From Rhizophagus clarus (taxonomy: Eukaryota; Glomeromycota; Glomeromycetes; Glomerales; Glomeraceae), in the NCBI GenBank assembly GCA_015698045.1, contig BLAL01000059.1:191001-255000 (forward strand): 64,000 bases of DNA. The letters are read 5' to 3'. Shown here one piece after another: positions 35,507 to 47,718 of this stretch. The notes below the pieces were generated by a model that saw only the letters and a program-made list of their open reading frames with translations, had not been told where the DNA came from and ran no database searches. The position numbers and the translations under genes are program-made. How positions within the stretch are numbered: position 1 is the stretch's first letter; the number at the start of each line of letters is the position of its first letter.

Positions 35507-36820
35507 TTAACTTTGCTTATTTACTAACTTCATACTTTTTTTACTACTAATACTAATAATTTATTATTACTTTCAACACTTGCTAATCATATTTTTTATA
35601 TATTACTAATGCTAACTAATAATTTACTTTTCAACATTATTAAGTTACTTTCTTTACTAACTTTATACTTTTTATATTTAATACTAATAATTTACTTACA
35701 CTAATAATTTACTCTTCTTTGATACTACTGCTAATTTACTATTACTAACATACTTTATTTTATTTTCTTATATTTTTTACATTTATGATTTATATCAAAA
35801 TATAGTATTTTATTTATGAATATTTTGTATATTTTTATATTTTAAATTAATAAAAATTTATAATTTTACTTTATAAATTTGACTGTCATTACTGTAAAGT
35901 ATAAAATTTTTAGTATTTAACCTATCATAATATCTAAAATTCAGCTTAAAATTTGGCTCAAAAATTGGACAATAATCGTATAAGTTTAAAACAAAATAGG
36001 ATAATTATTGTACAAATTACCATGCAATTATTGTGTAATTTTTAACACAATTATTGCACAATTATTGTATGGTCAAATATATAGAAATTGTAGTGAAATC
36101 ATAGTAAATTTAATTAAATGTTAATTCAATAAAAATCACATACAGTTTTTTCATAGAGTATTATAGGATATTTTTTCTAAAGCTACATTTATATTTATAG
36201 TCTTTTTTTAGATTTCTAAATAGCACTATATCATTCATATGAAACTAGGCCTAAAGAATTAAAGATGTGTGTTAAAAAATAGATGTGATTTTACTTTAAG
36301 CAAGATTTTTTCGCTAATCTCAGAATTTTAATCATATGATTTTATTTCTGACTAATAGTAAGGATATCATGTAATTTTTTCTATAATATTTAAGATTTGA
36401 GTATTAGTTAGATTATAACATACAGGAATCTGAGCTGATTGCACATTAGAAAATAAGGTGAAAATTAATACAATTTTTAATTAAAAGCATCCCTTTCTTA
36501 AGCAAAAATGATATACAGATGACTATCAAAAATATATAGACACCTTTTTTTTTACTAAATATATTGATCATTATATATTAATGTAATATAAATTAATGTA
36601 TTATTCTGTACTTACAATCATAATAAACAACTCTCATACTTCATATTTTTCAGAATTTTTTGGAAATACAAGAAAGTTACTTATTGTAAAAAAATCTATG
36701 ATTTATACAAATAGCATAATAAATAATTATAAATTTAAAAAATATCAATTTGCTTATTGTTGATCCAATCGTTATGTATTTACCATCATTTGAATTGTCT
36801 CAATAAGATGAATACAATAA
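35507..36820. other. AT-rich spacer
   Basis: No gene recognised. 35520-35760 is a loose repeat of TACTAATAATTTACT-like words. 35990-36080 has several AATTATTGTGCA/TGCAATTATTG words in inverted arrangement, another possible degraded fold-back repeat. Confidence 0.4.
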
Positions 36821-37198
36821 GCTAAAGATTATGAAAATCCAATTATTGGATTAAAAAATATAATACTAGGAACATCTAAATATTTAAAGCATAATTATGT
36901 ATTGAATATTGATCATATAAATTTGGTTTTATTATCATTTGATTCCTCTCATATAGATGAATCTAATGAATATAAAATCATGAATTTTCAATCACTAGAT
37001 ACCAAAATATCTTTAAATATTTATATACTTTTGATAGCCATCTGTGTTTGCAACAATTCCTTATTTTTCTCCTTTTTTATAGATAATACATATACAGTAT
37101 TTTTGCTACTATTAGATAAATCATGGCAGCAAAATCATCTCATTCCTATTAAATTTGTTACCAATCACATGATTGGTACAATGATTTTTAAAGAGTAA
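36821..37198 (+). pseudogene. Orphan coding remnant without start codon
   Basis: A 126-codon open frame begins directly after a TAA and reads AKDYENPIIGLKNIILGTSK, later INLVLLSFDSSHIDESNEYK, and ends GTMIFKE. Codon variety and the mixed hydrophilic/hydrophobic pattern look coding, but there is no ATG at its beginning and no recognisable domain. The upstream stop could be a mutated CAA. It is probably a fragment of the same sort of decayed gene seen at 25.1 and 27.7 kb. Confidence 0.3.
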
Positions 37199-39397
37199 TA
37201 TTTAATAAAATATGAAAACTTTTTAATTTTAGGTTATATGAAGCTAAATAATATTGAATTGCTTGATTTATTGCAATATTGTAGGTTTTTAAGTATAATT
37301 TATTGCTAATAATTGTTAAAATTTCCTATAATAATAAATTTTTATTAATTTAATACTATAATTCTGGCTAAATGTATAGCTAGCTAACTTTATATTTTAT
37401 AATAACAATTTACTTATCAGTTAATTCATGAACTTTGTATTATTAGTACACCCTTTTTAAATAAATGACATTATTTTTCTTTTAATATTTTTTAATTTTT
37501 TTTTAGTAATTCTTTTTCCTTTTATCCTGGACAGCTTTTGATGGAAAATGCTTTCTATCAAAATTACTGATTGTATTAGATAGGATAAATTTCACTTTTG
37601 ATGATTGGACAAATGTTCATTAAATGAAAATAGTACATATTATCTAATGGACAATAATATAAGTAGTGAAAGAGTAATAATTATTGAAGTTTAATTCCAA
37701 TTGGATAAACTCAAACCTTTACAATGCAGGCAGAGTAAATAAATTTTAATAACTGTGATTAGTCATAGGCAGGTTTAATATTATAATGCTTTGCTACGCA
37801 CATCAAAAATAATTTGTGCATTTCAAGTCAAAATAATTTCGATAAATGGACGAACGCATTTACAGCTGAACGTGATGGCTTAAAAATTTTTGAAAATTAT
37901 TGTCAAAAAATTGTTATGTTTGTATGCGATTTAATACATATACAGTATATCCAATTAATAATTTCGCAAGATTTAGAATTAGATATCAGATATCCTAGTC
38001 ATGTAGCCATGCGCGTTTCTTAACACGAAATTCTTAACATATTTTATTCTACATATAATAAATGTAACAAAGTGTAACTGATAATAAATCAGACCGCGAA
38101 ATAAAAATTAAACAATGTTATTCGTTTTTAAATGAATAATTGTGAAAGCCAAATCTATTCCTTTACGCAATAATTGGATCATAAGTGTTAATAACCCAAA
38201 CCAAATTATTCAGATTCATGATTTTTATACCTACATGTTAAATTTAACAGGGTATACAAAAGGTAAGGTACTTTTATCTTCTAGAATGATGTCGAACAAT
38301 TGTACAATAAAATGTGAATAATCTTCAAAGTAAAAACCTAATCACAACTTACAGATATGCATGTTTGTATGTATATGAACGAGAAAACGCTCGAATTTAC
38401 TTTATTAATTGTAAATTTTTCTTCCTGGAAGGTTTCCCTTTTCTATTGCATACCGCATTTTGATTGTTTTAAAAGAAAAAAAGTTTTTTTATTGTGCTTG
38501 TGAAATCACTCTGCCGGATAATAAGTTACTAGTAGAGAAAAATGAAACTTATCAAACTTAAAATGATAATTTCTTCTTTTAATTTTCTAATATCGATCTT
38601 TTCGATTCAGAACAACTTCTCAAAATGCACAATAGAAAATTTAAAATTTAAAAATTGATTATTATTATAAACATGAGAAAGACGTTAGAAGGACATCATT
38701 TGTTTGAGATCACATTACACATTATTTGTTTGTTCATTAATTTACTGTACATTTAGTAGCATTTTTTAATTTTAATTTTTTTTCAAAAATAAGTTTCAAA
38801 AAATATTTTTAGAAAAAAAAAAAAAAAAAAAAAAAAACGAATAAGGTTTGATTAGCGCATCGAAAATTCTACACTTTATTTGTATATGAATATCATTTTT
38901 GGAAAATCATGTCGCTCGCATACGGTTTAGTCAATATCGAAATATTTACAAAATAACTTTATTGTTCCAATTAATAGTTTGTCGAACATTTATGCGAGTT
39001 AATGAGTTAATGAATTCATTTTTCAATGACGTGTTTTTTGGAGTAACATGAACAGCTTATTTAAAGTCTGGTTACATATTTGCATCATTGGTGTTTTTAC
39101 TTTTTGTGAAATAGTGAAATGATCCACTACTTTTTTGCGGGAGAAAATTTTCCCTCAATTTCCGACGATTCTTTAATCACGCTTTACTTGAACTTTCCAA
39201 ATTAAGAGGGTTAATTTACTTTTAAAAAAAAAACTACAATAAAATTAAAATAAAATAAATATTAAAAGGACATTTTCTTTAATAATAATTAATTTAAATA
39301 TTATATACAACTACAATTTAAAAAAAAAATTATATATATTAAAAAAAAAAAAGAGGAAAAAAAATAGAAATAATATAATGATTGGTTGGATACGACA
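37199..39397. other. Intergenic, mostly AT-rich
   Basis: No supportable gene. A short less AT-rich patch (37805-38022) has an open frame reading NFDKWTNAFTAERDGLKIFE, which looks protein-like but has no ATG, splice context or homologue I know; it could be an exon remnant. A 12-bp stem with a four-base loop occurs around 37535-37565. T and A homopolymer runs are frequent, the longest near 38813-38837. Confidence 0.45.
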
Positions 39398-40044
39398 TTA
39401 TTTAACTAGAACAACAGTAATTATAACGACTGCAATAATTATCATTAAAGAAATAATTATTAATCTAATCTTGTTACTTTTTAAATATAATAAGAAATGT
39501 CTTCTTTTACTAGTTATTTCGTTATTAACATGTGAAACTGATGATGATGATGTGTCAATTGTAAGCGATGGTCTTACCGCGGAGAAAGAATTTCTATATA
39601 CAATAAAAAAAACATATATATATTAATTAAATAATTAAAATATGTGAAATATGAAGAAATAAAAATTGGAAATATTGCTTACTTTTGTTTTGTTTCAGAT
39701 AAATCAATATCTGTGAACATTTTTGATTTTTCATCATTTATTTCTCTTGATTTGGTTTCTTTATCATTTGATTCAACAAATTTTTCGTCATTTGATTTTA
39801 CTGTTTCTTCTTCTTCTTCTTCTTCTTCTTCCTCCTCCTCCTCCTCCTCCTCTTCCTCTTCCTCCTCCTCTTCTATTTTATACGTAGGAGTAATAATAGT
39901 TGATTTGTTACCAGAATTTGTAATTGTTATATCAGTATTTTCATAAACTGTATCTGGTATGATTATAAGAGAATGATGAATGTCCGGTAAATCTATGATA
40001 CTTTCTCTATTAATACTATAATTAATAACATTAGTTCGTTTCAT
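39398..40044 (-). CDS. Acidic poly-Glu protein with C-terminal membrane segment
   Basis: Two exons (40044-39683 and 39593-39398, GTAAGC donor, TAG acceptor) give 185 residues. The N-terminal ~55 residues are polar (MKRTNVINYSINRESIIDLP). About 24 consecutive glutamates follow, encoded by a mixed GAA/GAG microsatellite, then a Lys/Asp/Ser-rich linker and VRPSLTIDTSSSSVSHVNNE. A basic patch (KRRHFLLYLKSNK) leads into a hydrophobic stretch (IRLIIISLMIIIAVVIITVV) that ends two residues before the stop. This layout, with no signal peptide and a C-terminal helix preceded by basic residues, is that of a tail-anchored membrane protein facing the cytosol; the mechanism is inferred. The exon 2 coding was deduced because the frame stays open through it in the phase set by exon 1. 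An antisense open frame over exon 2 is a shadow. Function unknown. Confidence 0.6.
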
Positions 40045-41473
40045 GGCGATAAGATATTAAGGATAAATATTGGGGATGAGATGAAAGTTTAATGATATAT
40101 AAATGATAAAGGAATGAGTAAATGTTTTTTTTATACTGCGCTAAAAACCCTGCTTTAGCATTAAAAAATTTGAGAACAAAAAAGAGAAAAGAAATTAAAT
40201 ACAGTTTCTTTTCACTTTACATATTTATATTCGAATGAGTTGCGTAAATTAAACACAACATTAAATAGCCATAAATTTCGCACTACACTTAATTTATATT
40301 AAAAAAATCAACAACAACATAATGTAATGTATAACCAGGTATATAGTGTGATATTCGGTTAATTCATTGTGGATACAAACCTTATGATATTATATGTTAA
40401 TCGACTTTTTTAATGTGCATGTAAAATGAATTGCATAAATTTTCGTAAACAATTAATGTTACACAACTAAAACGTGAAAGAATTGGATTATATAATAATT
40501 AGTTTTTACACAAATTTAATTTCAATTTTCGGTTTCTCTCCCGTAGTATTTCATTTATAAATAAATCTTGAGGATTTTTTCTTTCTTTCTTTTTTTTTTT
40601 TAAAAAAAAAAAAAAGTTTCTTATTCCAGGAATAATGTGTGTTAAAACTTTCTGAACTTTCCTAAATAAAGTAATTTTACCTGAACTGTGATTTTAAGGG
40701 AGCCAATGACATATTTAATATTCCAAATTTAATTTTAAATATAATAATAATTAAATATATATTATCGTTGTGGATGATCAGTTTCCAGTGATGTCTTTTC
40801 ACTAACTTTCAGTTTAAATTCAAGTATAAATGGCGCATACTATGGTCCCATATTTCCCATATGTTAAATTCTGAAACTTGGAATCCAAATAAATTTTTTA
40901 TTCGTCAAATTCTATTAAAAATACTTTTATTTATACATTGAGAGATTAATCAAATATTTTGTAAATATTTTATGCATTGTGATATTCCAAACGAATTGTG
41001 TTGAGCTCGAATTTTTGAAAATCTTTAAAATGCTTAGATTTTTAAAACTATACATAAAATACTCAGTTCTAATCAATATAAAATACCAACTATCCTATTT
41101 TCGCTTAAGTTTTGTAAATGTTTTTTATGGAGATTCGTAACGAGTGTCATGTTGACCGATGATCTTTGCCATATATGGTTATAATGAATATCGATCATTA
41201 CATAGATAATATAAATCAAGATCTTTAAAGAAAATTTGGACGCGTGAAAAAATAGATGAATTACTACGCCCTTATGCCTTATATTTCATTTATTTGATGT
41301 GACGATTTTTAAATTTAACTGTATTCGGTTAGTATTTTGGTTTTAGTTAATATATGATTAAAAAAAAAAATTTTTTTTCTTATAAATAATAATTCTTTCC
41401 CACACTTTTTTTTTTTTTTTTAAAAAAAAAAATTTCTTATCGTTTCATTATCATCACCCATATCTCTTTAAAA
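40045..41473. other. Intergenic between poly-Glu gene and second F-box gene
   Basis: Upstream flank for both divergent genes. No gene recognised. It contains T10A13-like (40588-40614) and T17A9-like (41406-41431) homopolymer switches, the latter ~45 bp before the F-box start. Confidence 0.5.
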
Positions 41474-43105
41474 ATGTCAACCGCGTTTTTTTTTCCTCCG
41501 GAAATTCTTCAAAACATTTTTCAAATCCTTATCGATTATGCAAATAAAACTTTTGATATTCGTGCTAGAAAATTTAGTAGTTTACAAAAATGTCTCTTGG
41601 TCGATCGTTATTGGTTCGCTAATGCCGTGATTTTTTTATGGAAAAATCCTATAAGACCAAATCTTAAAAGAAATTATACTACTTCAAAATTATTAATTTC
41701 AACTTATATTTCATGTTTATCGGAATCTTCAAAAATTCTTCTTTATGAAAATAATATCATCAATTTGAATCAAAGAATTTCTACCCCTTTTTGTTATTAT
41801 AATAATCTTTTGAGGGATTTGGATTTTACTGAATTATTTTTTAAAGTTTCTTATTTTTTATTAAATCCTGAGGATGAAAATCTTGATATTCTCACTTTAG
41901 AAAAAAGTGATCCTATAGGAATTATTAAATGTTATGATAATGATCTCATCGACCAAAAAAGAATTTTATTATTTGGTGAATTAGTAAAACTTTTCACTTC
42001 CCAACCTTCTTCAAGATTGATTTATAATTTAAAGATGGTTAATTGGATAAAAAATAAAATAAGAAGATATCCTCATTTACAATTTTTATCAAATTTTATT
42101 TCTCCTACTTCTTCTTCATTAAATTTGAGTTATCTTGAATGTCAAACTTGTATCCCTTCTCAAATTTTTGATGAATTAAGTAAGGTTATTTCTACTATTG
42201 ATGAAATTTATGTTAAATGTGATTCTTATTTTGGTGGTGATAATGAAGGTTTATTTAATTTCCTTTGTGGTTTAAAAAAAATTCACCTTTTAAAAATCGA
42301 ATTTGATCATTTTAAATTTAAAAATTTTAATAATATTATTAAATTTACTTCTTTTATAACTGATAATTATGAATTAAAAATTCCTTCAGATGAACCTATC
42401 CCCTTGGATTTATCTTTAAATTTTAACAAAATCATTGGATTTGAAATAACTGATTCTGGAATTGATTCTATTAACATAGTAAGATCTTGGAGTAATTTAC
42501 AATTCTTACCTTTTCTTACTACTTTGAAAATTTTCACTGGTACTTTAATTAAACTTGATTTGGAATTATATTCTGATATAATTAAAAAAACAAATGGAAA
42601 TTTATTAAAATTAGGAATTTCTTTAGATGATGGTTTATTCTTTCATAATATACATTTATTTAACACCATATCAACTTATTGTCCAAAATTAAAGGATTTT
42701 GATTTGAAAATCAAAGGTAGATTACTTTATTATATTCCTTTAATTTTACAAAATTGTAAAGATTTGGAAAAGATTAATTTGGAAATTATGGATGATAAAA
42801 ATATTACTTTATTAATGTATAAAATAGGTAAAGAATTACCTAAAAATTTAAAATCTTTTTATATTTATCAAGAGGTGGTTAAATGGGATGTGAAATTTTT
42901 TCATATTTTTTTAAAATATTGTAAACTAAATTCTTTGTTTAATTTAAAATTTAAATTTAAATATTCTTATCCAATTGATAATATGAAAGAATATTCAAGA
43001 ATCATTAAAAAATATATTAAGAAGGGTACTCTTAGTCGGTGGTCTCGTATTAAAGAAATGAATTTTGATAATAATAATGCTTCTAATTTATTAATTTTTG
43101 TTTAG
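41474..43105 (+). CDS. F-box protein, paralogue of the 12.1-kb gene
   Basis: Single exon, 543 residues. The F-box is at residues about 6-55 (FPPEILQNIFQILIDYANKT, then CLLVDRYWFANAVIFLWKNP), so it is probably a substrate adaptor of an SCF ubiquitin ligase. It aligns end to end with the protein at 12115-13671: for example ITDSGIDSINIVRSWSNLQF against IIDSGIDSIEIVKSWSKFEF, and INLEIMDDKNITLL against INLDIMDDKDITKL. Both are on the plus strand and lie at the two edges of the transposon-rich block. Codon use differs: this copy favours T-ending codons (CTT, ATT, TCT) while the other favours A-ending ones. The product is 25 residues longer, partly through a polar C-terminal tail. Substrate unknown. 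Confidence 0.9.
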   Translation: MSTAFFFPPEILQNIFQILIDYANKTFDIRARKFSSLQKCLLVDRYWFANAVIFLWKNPIRPNLKRNYTTSKLLISTYISCLSESSKILLYENNIINLNQRISTPFCYYNNLLRDLDFTELFFKVSYFLLNPEDENLDILTLEKSDPIGIIKCYDNDLIDQKRILLFGELVKLFTSQPSSRLIYNLKMVNWIKNKIRRYPHLQFLSNFISPTSSSLNLSYLECQTCIPSQIFDELSKVISTIDEIYVKCDSYFGGDNEGLFNFLCGLKKIHLLKIEFDHFKFKNFNNIIKFTSFITDNYELKIPSDEPIPLDLSLNFNKIIGFEITDSGIDSINIVRSWSNLQFLPFLTTLKIFTGTLIKLDLELYSDIIKKTNGNLLKLGISLDDGLFFHNIHLFNTISTYCPKLKDFDLKIKGRLLYYIPLILQNCKDLEKINLEIMDDKNITLLMYKIGKELPKNLKSFYIYQEVVKWDVKFFHIFLKYCKLNSLFNLKFKFKYSYPIDNMKEYSRIIKKYIKKGTLSRWSRIKEMNFDNNNASNLLIFV

Positions 43106-46100
43106 TTTAATTTAGTAAAATAATAATATTTAATAGTATATATTTATAATTTTTAAAAATCTTTAATTAGTTAGGAAAAAAAAAACTAGTTAATATTAAT
43201 AAACTTTAATTAAAAATCATATTATTTAATTATTAAGATTTTGAAATTTTTTATTATTATATAAGCTGATTAGCAGAATTAATGAAATTAGGATATTTTA
43301 TAAATTATTATAATTTTGAAATAAAATTATATTTTACAAATCAAATCATATTATATTACAAATTTGTATAATATAATTTACTTTTAATTAAGTTGTAATA
43401 AAATATTTTTTTCATTTGCAAACTTTGTTAGTTTTTCTATTATTTTTTATCAGTTTTCCATTATTTTTAAGTTAGATAAACTGAAAAGTTTTAAAAGCAT
43501 ATATAATAGTTTTTTTTGCTTTAAATATAACTAGTTATAGTTTTCTTTTTATTTTTGAAAAGTTTTTTTATAATCTGTAAAAAAAAAAATACATTATTTA
43601 ATAGAAATATTCAAAAAATTATAATTAATAACTTTAAATGTAATTTATTAAGTTATAGTAGATTGAATTTTAAATTAATAAATATTTAATTAAGATTTAT
43701 TTAATAATTATTTTAAATAATTTACTAATTTTTTAATTTTTTTTCATTAAATATTATAAAATATTTTTTCTTTTAATAAACTAATTTTATGGTATTTTTT
43801 TAGAATGGATTTATTTATTTTAATTAAAAAAGTAAATTTTATAATAGAAATTTTAAAAGTATTATTTTTTTAATATAATATTTGATCATTTTTATTTAAG
43901 AACAAATTTAATTTTAATTAAACCTATACATACCACTTAGCTGATTAAATATCAGTTGATTTTAACCTTTAATTCTGCCAATTAGCCCTTTATTTTAATA
44001 AATTTAATAATATTTTAATATATAATAATTATAAAAAAAATTATATTATTATTTTTTTAAAAATTTTTTTTTTTGTTATATTTACCTGTTTTTTAAATCT
44101 GATACAAATATACTTAATAAAATTTTTAAAAAAAAAATAAAATAAAAAAAAATAAAAGAAAATATTCAGATATTTTTACTATTACTAATGGAATAAATAA
44201 AAATAAATTTAATAAGTAATATTATTATTTTATTAATATTTTTTTTTTAAAATTATATAAATATAATATTATAATTAACTTTTAATATAATTAGTAATTA
44301 GATAACTATTTAGACCTGCATTGTAGAGAGTATCTTTTTTTTATATTAGAGGATATGTTATCCTACTTTTTATATTTAATAAAGTTTACATATTTTCAAC
44401 ATCTTTAAAAATAAAAAAAAAAATATAATCAGTAATAAGAATTATTAAAAGATTTAAAATAAATTTTATAATTTTAAATCATTTATAAATTATAATACAA
44501 GTATTATATTTTTTTAGTATAATTAATTAGATTTCAAATATTTAATTTTTTATTATTAAAATTTATTTATAATTATTTAAAAATAATAATATTTTATTTT
44601 AAACAATATATTAAAAATAAAATATATAATATAATTTTTTATTATTAAATATAATTTTATATTAATTTACTATTAATTTAATAATATTGATTATATTATA
44701 TAAAATAAAGTTTACAGTCTGCTTATTATAAATATTAAAAATAAAAATAAAATATTTAAATTATATAATATAAAAATAAAAATTTTGGAATTAAAAATCT
44801 AAAACTTTTATTAAAATGTTATATATAAATTTTATATTCTAAAAGTTCTAAAACTTTAAAAAATTTATATTAATTTTATTAATAAAAAAATTTTAAAATT
44901 TTAAAAATTATCAAAATTTTTTATTATATTAAAATAACTTCTAAGTATTTTAGATTTTTATTTAAAAAAAAAAAATACTAAATCAAATATATAAATAATA
45001 TAATAATTACTATGTATTAATTTTATAATTAAAAATTATATAATTATTTATTATTTATTAATTCAAAAAAATATTAAATTAAATAATGTAATAATTATTA
45101 TATATTTACTATTATAATATTAATTATATTTAAATTAAAAATATTTATTAATTCTAAAGTCTATTATTATTACTAGTATTATGTAAGTCAAGTATATAAT
45201 ATAAGTTTTAGAATATAATTATTATTTTATTTTTATGAATTTAATTATTTATTAATACTTTTTTTTTTTTAAATTTAAAAAAAAAATTAAAATAATATTT
45301 ATTTTTTTAAACAATTTTTTTTTATTAAATGTTAATATTAATTATTTATTTATAATAATATTATAAAAAAAAAGCAAAAAAATCATAAAACAAAATGTTT
45401 GCAATCATTTTGGTATAAAATATATACTGCACTCTAATAATTCATTTATAATTAAAATATTGGCAAATAATTATATAAATAATAATTATGATATTTTATT
45501 TAAAATATTTAATTTATCAAATAAAATAAAGTTTTTTTTTTAAAAAAAAATGTTTTTATAAAATTAACTAAATTAATAAAAATAATTTTTTTTTAATTAT
45601 AAAATTAAAAAGAAATAAATTATTAAATTTCTATATAAATTTTACTAAAATTATACTAGTATATATTATACATATTGTTAAAATTGGCTAAAATTATATT
45701 CTGAAATTAAAAGTCTAATGTTTGAAAATATCTGAAAATATTTTATAATTCTAGTTGACATTACAAATTTGACCAAATTACTAAAATATTTCCAACCAAT
45801 TTTGGCCTTTGGACTTTCGATTTCAGAAATAATTTTAACCAATTTCAGCAACATGTATAATATATATTATTTTTTAAATAATTATTAACTAATATTTTTA
45901 TATAATATTACAAAAAAATTGGATAAAAAAAATAATAATATTTGCAATAATTAAATAAAAATTTATAATAAATAGAAGTGATAAAAATAAATAATATAAG
46001 AAACATAATAAGTATAATAGTATATTTTTATTTAATTTTTATTCAAGTTTTAAAAAAAGATTAATGATTCTTAAAACAAATAAAATATTTATTTAAATAT

Positions 46101-46505
46101 TTAAATTAACTGTTTAACTTAAATAACTCTTTTAGAGAAGAATCCTTTACATTTTTTTATAGTAATAACAATATCTTTAAATTAATATATCAGAATAACT
46201 ATTAGAAAATAAAAAAAATTTTATTTGAAGTATTAATAATAAAATTTTATATATAATAATCAAATAAAAAATAGTGAAATCTAATAGAAACTTGACTTAG
46301 AGAATTAGTATATACTTAGAAAATAAATGGAAATATATTGATAAAAAAAAAACTTTGAAATTATGATAATTATGTTAAACCTAATATATTATTTTGATTA
46401 GTATTTCTGTAAAAACAATACTTCCAATAAGAATATATACAATTTTTATAAAAATACAATAAATAAAATTTTCACACAGAAATTGTTAACTAATAATAAA
46501 TCAAA
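43106..46505. other. Extreme A/T desert
   Basis: By eye roughly nineteen of every twenty bases are A or T for over 3 kb, clearly more biased than flanking intergenic DNA. It holds no gene. Within it lies one fold-back element (separate entry), whose G/C content stands out from the background. Possible causes are long-term neutral decay of transposons or a structural role; neither is shown by sequence alone. Confidence 0.6.
45660..45867. mobile_element. ~208-bp fold-back MITE
   Basis: The two halves are inverted copies: TATATATTATACAT at the left is matched at the right end, followed by a long imperfect match (ATTGGCTAAAATTAT against ATTGGTTAAAATTAT, TTCTGAAAT in both, AAAGTC in both, AAATATTTTA in both) so nearly the whole element can pair with itself. 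Target duplication is uncertain because the flanks are TA-rich. No coding capacity. Confidence 0.65.
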
Positions 46506-46878
46506 ATGCAAAAACTGAAGGATTTGCTTATACTTTTTAATTTATTAAAAGATCTGTATAATTATAAAATTTATAAATTTGCTGAACTTTATAATATTAC
46601 TGATTTTTACCTTATTTTTGCATGTAATAATTTAAAAGACCTTAATGACATCATCTACATATGATTCCATACAGATAAATCTATAATGCTTGGAGAACAT
46701 AATATGAAAAAGGCTTTGGTAAACTTTCTCTTTTGTCAGGAAAATCTTAAGTTAATAAATACTATGAAGAGGTAAAAAAACTGCAATTGAGGTAATTGAT
46801 GAGCTACTAAAACCATTAAAAGATGAAAAGAAAGGATCAAAAAAAAGGTGGAAAACAAAAGAAAAAAAAAAAGAATAA
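46506..46878 (+). pseudogene. Small Lys-rich protein gene, broken
   Basis: The first segment reads from an ATG: MQKLKDLLILFNLLKDLYNY, then KFAELYNITDFYLIFACNNL, to a TGA. A second frame continues KSIMLGEHNMKKALVNFLFC, and a third ends RGKKTAIEVIDELLKPLKDE followed by a Lys-rich tail and stop. Three overlapping protein-like pieces in three frames within 370 bp indicate a gene broken by two small indels. Family unknown. Confidence 0.4.
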
Positions 46879-47718
46879 ATAGATATTAATGCAGGAATTA
46901 TTTGATTTATTTACTTCATTTTATATAGTTATTTATAGTGTTTGCTTTATTTAGCTTTTTCTTTTAATTACTTCTTTTAATTAATGTAATAAAGGTATAT
47001 GCGAATTTAACTTTACATTACACACCAAAGTCTAATATGGCGTGTAATATAACATATCAGCAGTGATTCTTTTGCAATTAAGTATATGACGGGAAAATTT
47101 CTATTTCTATTGTTACTACGAGATTCTTATATACCAGATTCCCGATCCCGTCCATTTACTCAATTTTCGTCTGTATCTTTAAGATCTTCCGGAGTTATCA
47201 AGAGATACTGTAAAAATAAAATAGTCCCGCAGAAATCACTTATTATTATGCTTCATTTTCATAATATACATGTAATCAAAAGATTCAGTGCATTCTCTCG
47301 ATTTCCGCGAGTTCATCGGAAATTTTTTTGTTTGAGAAATAACCAAATAACCCAAGATAGTGAATATATTGTAAATTAACACCAGACTAACTAATGTAAA
47401 AAAACTATGGAGTACGTTTTTACTCTTTCTAAACGATCCATTCATTAAGTATATACTACATTTTATGATCGAAAATTTATCCGTGACCAGTTTCTTTCGT
47501 GTTGTGTCATTATACCAATCATATATCATCCACTTGAAGTTATATAATTACGTAACTACGTAATCCTGAAGTCACAAGATACGTACGTAATCGCCATTTT
47601 TATTTAAATATCTCCCCTCGAACAATCTACTGATCATCCTTTAATCAACTAACTCTTCCTCTTCCTCTTCTCTTCCTCTTTCTATTCCATAATTAAATTT
47701 TTTAATCTCAACAATAAA
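46879..47718. other. Intergenic with pyrimidine-rich leader
   Basis: No supportable gene; overlapping open frames at 47.1-47.5 kb on both strands look random. 47640-47690 is a CT-rich tract (CTCTTCCTCTTCCTCTTCTC) directly before the next start codon, probably a promoter or 5' leader. Confidence 0.45.

Noticed and set aside
37814..38023. Frame reading NFDKWTNAFTAERDGLKIFE
   Set aside because: Looks protein-like, but there is no ATG, no neighbouring exon and no family; kept only as a remark in the spacer entry.
39378..39626. Plus-strand frame beginning MIGWIRHYLTRTTVIITTAI
   Set aside because: It is the antisense of exon 2 of the poly-Glu membrane protein, whose phase and TM segment make better sense.
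47086..47529. Overlapping frames on both strands, ~97 codons each
   Set aside because: No start context, no splice partners and no recognisable pattern; treated as chance frames.
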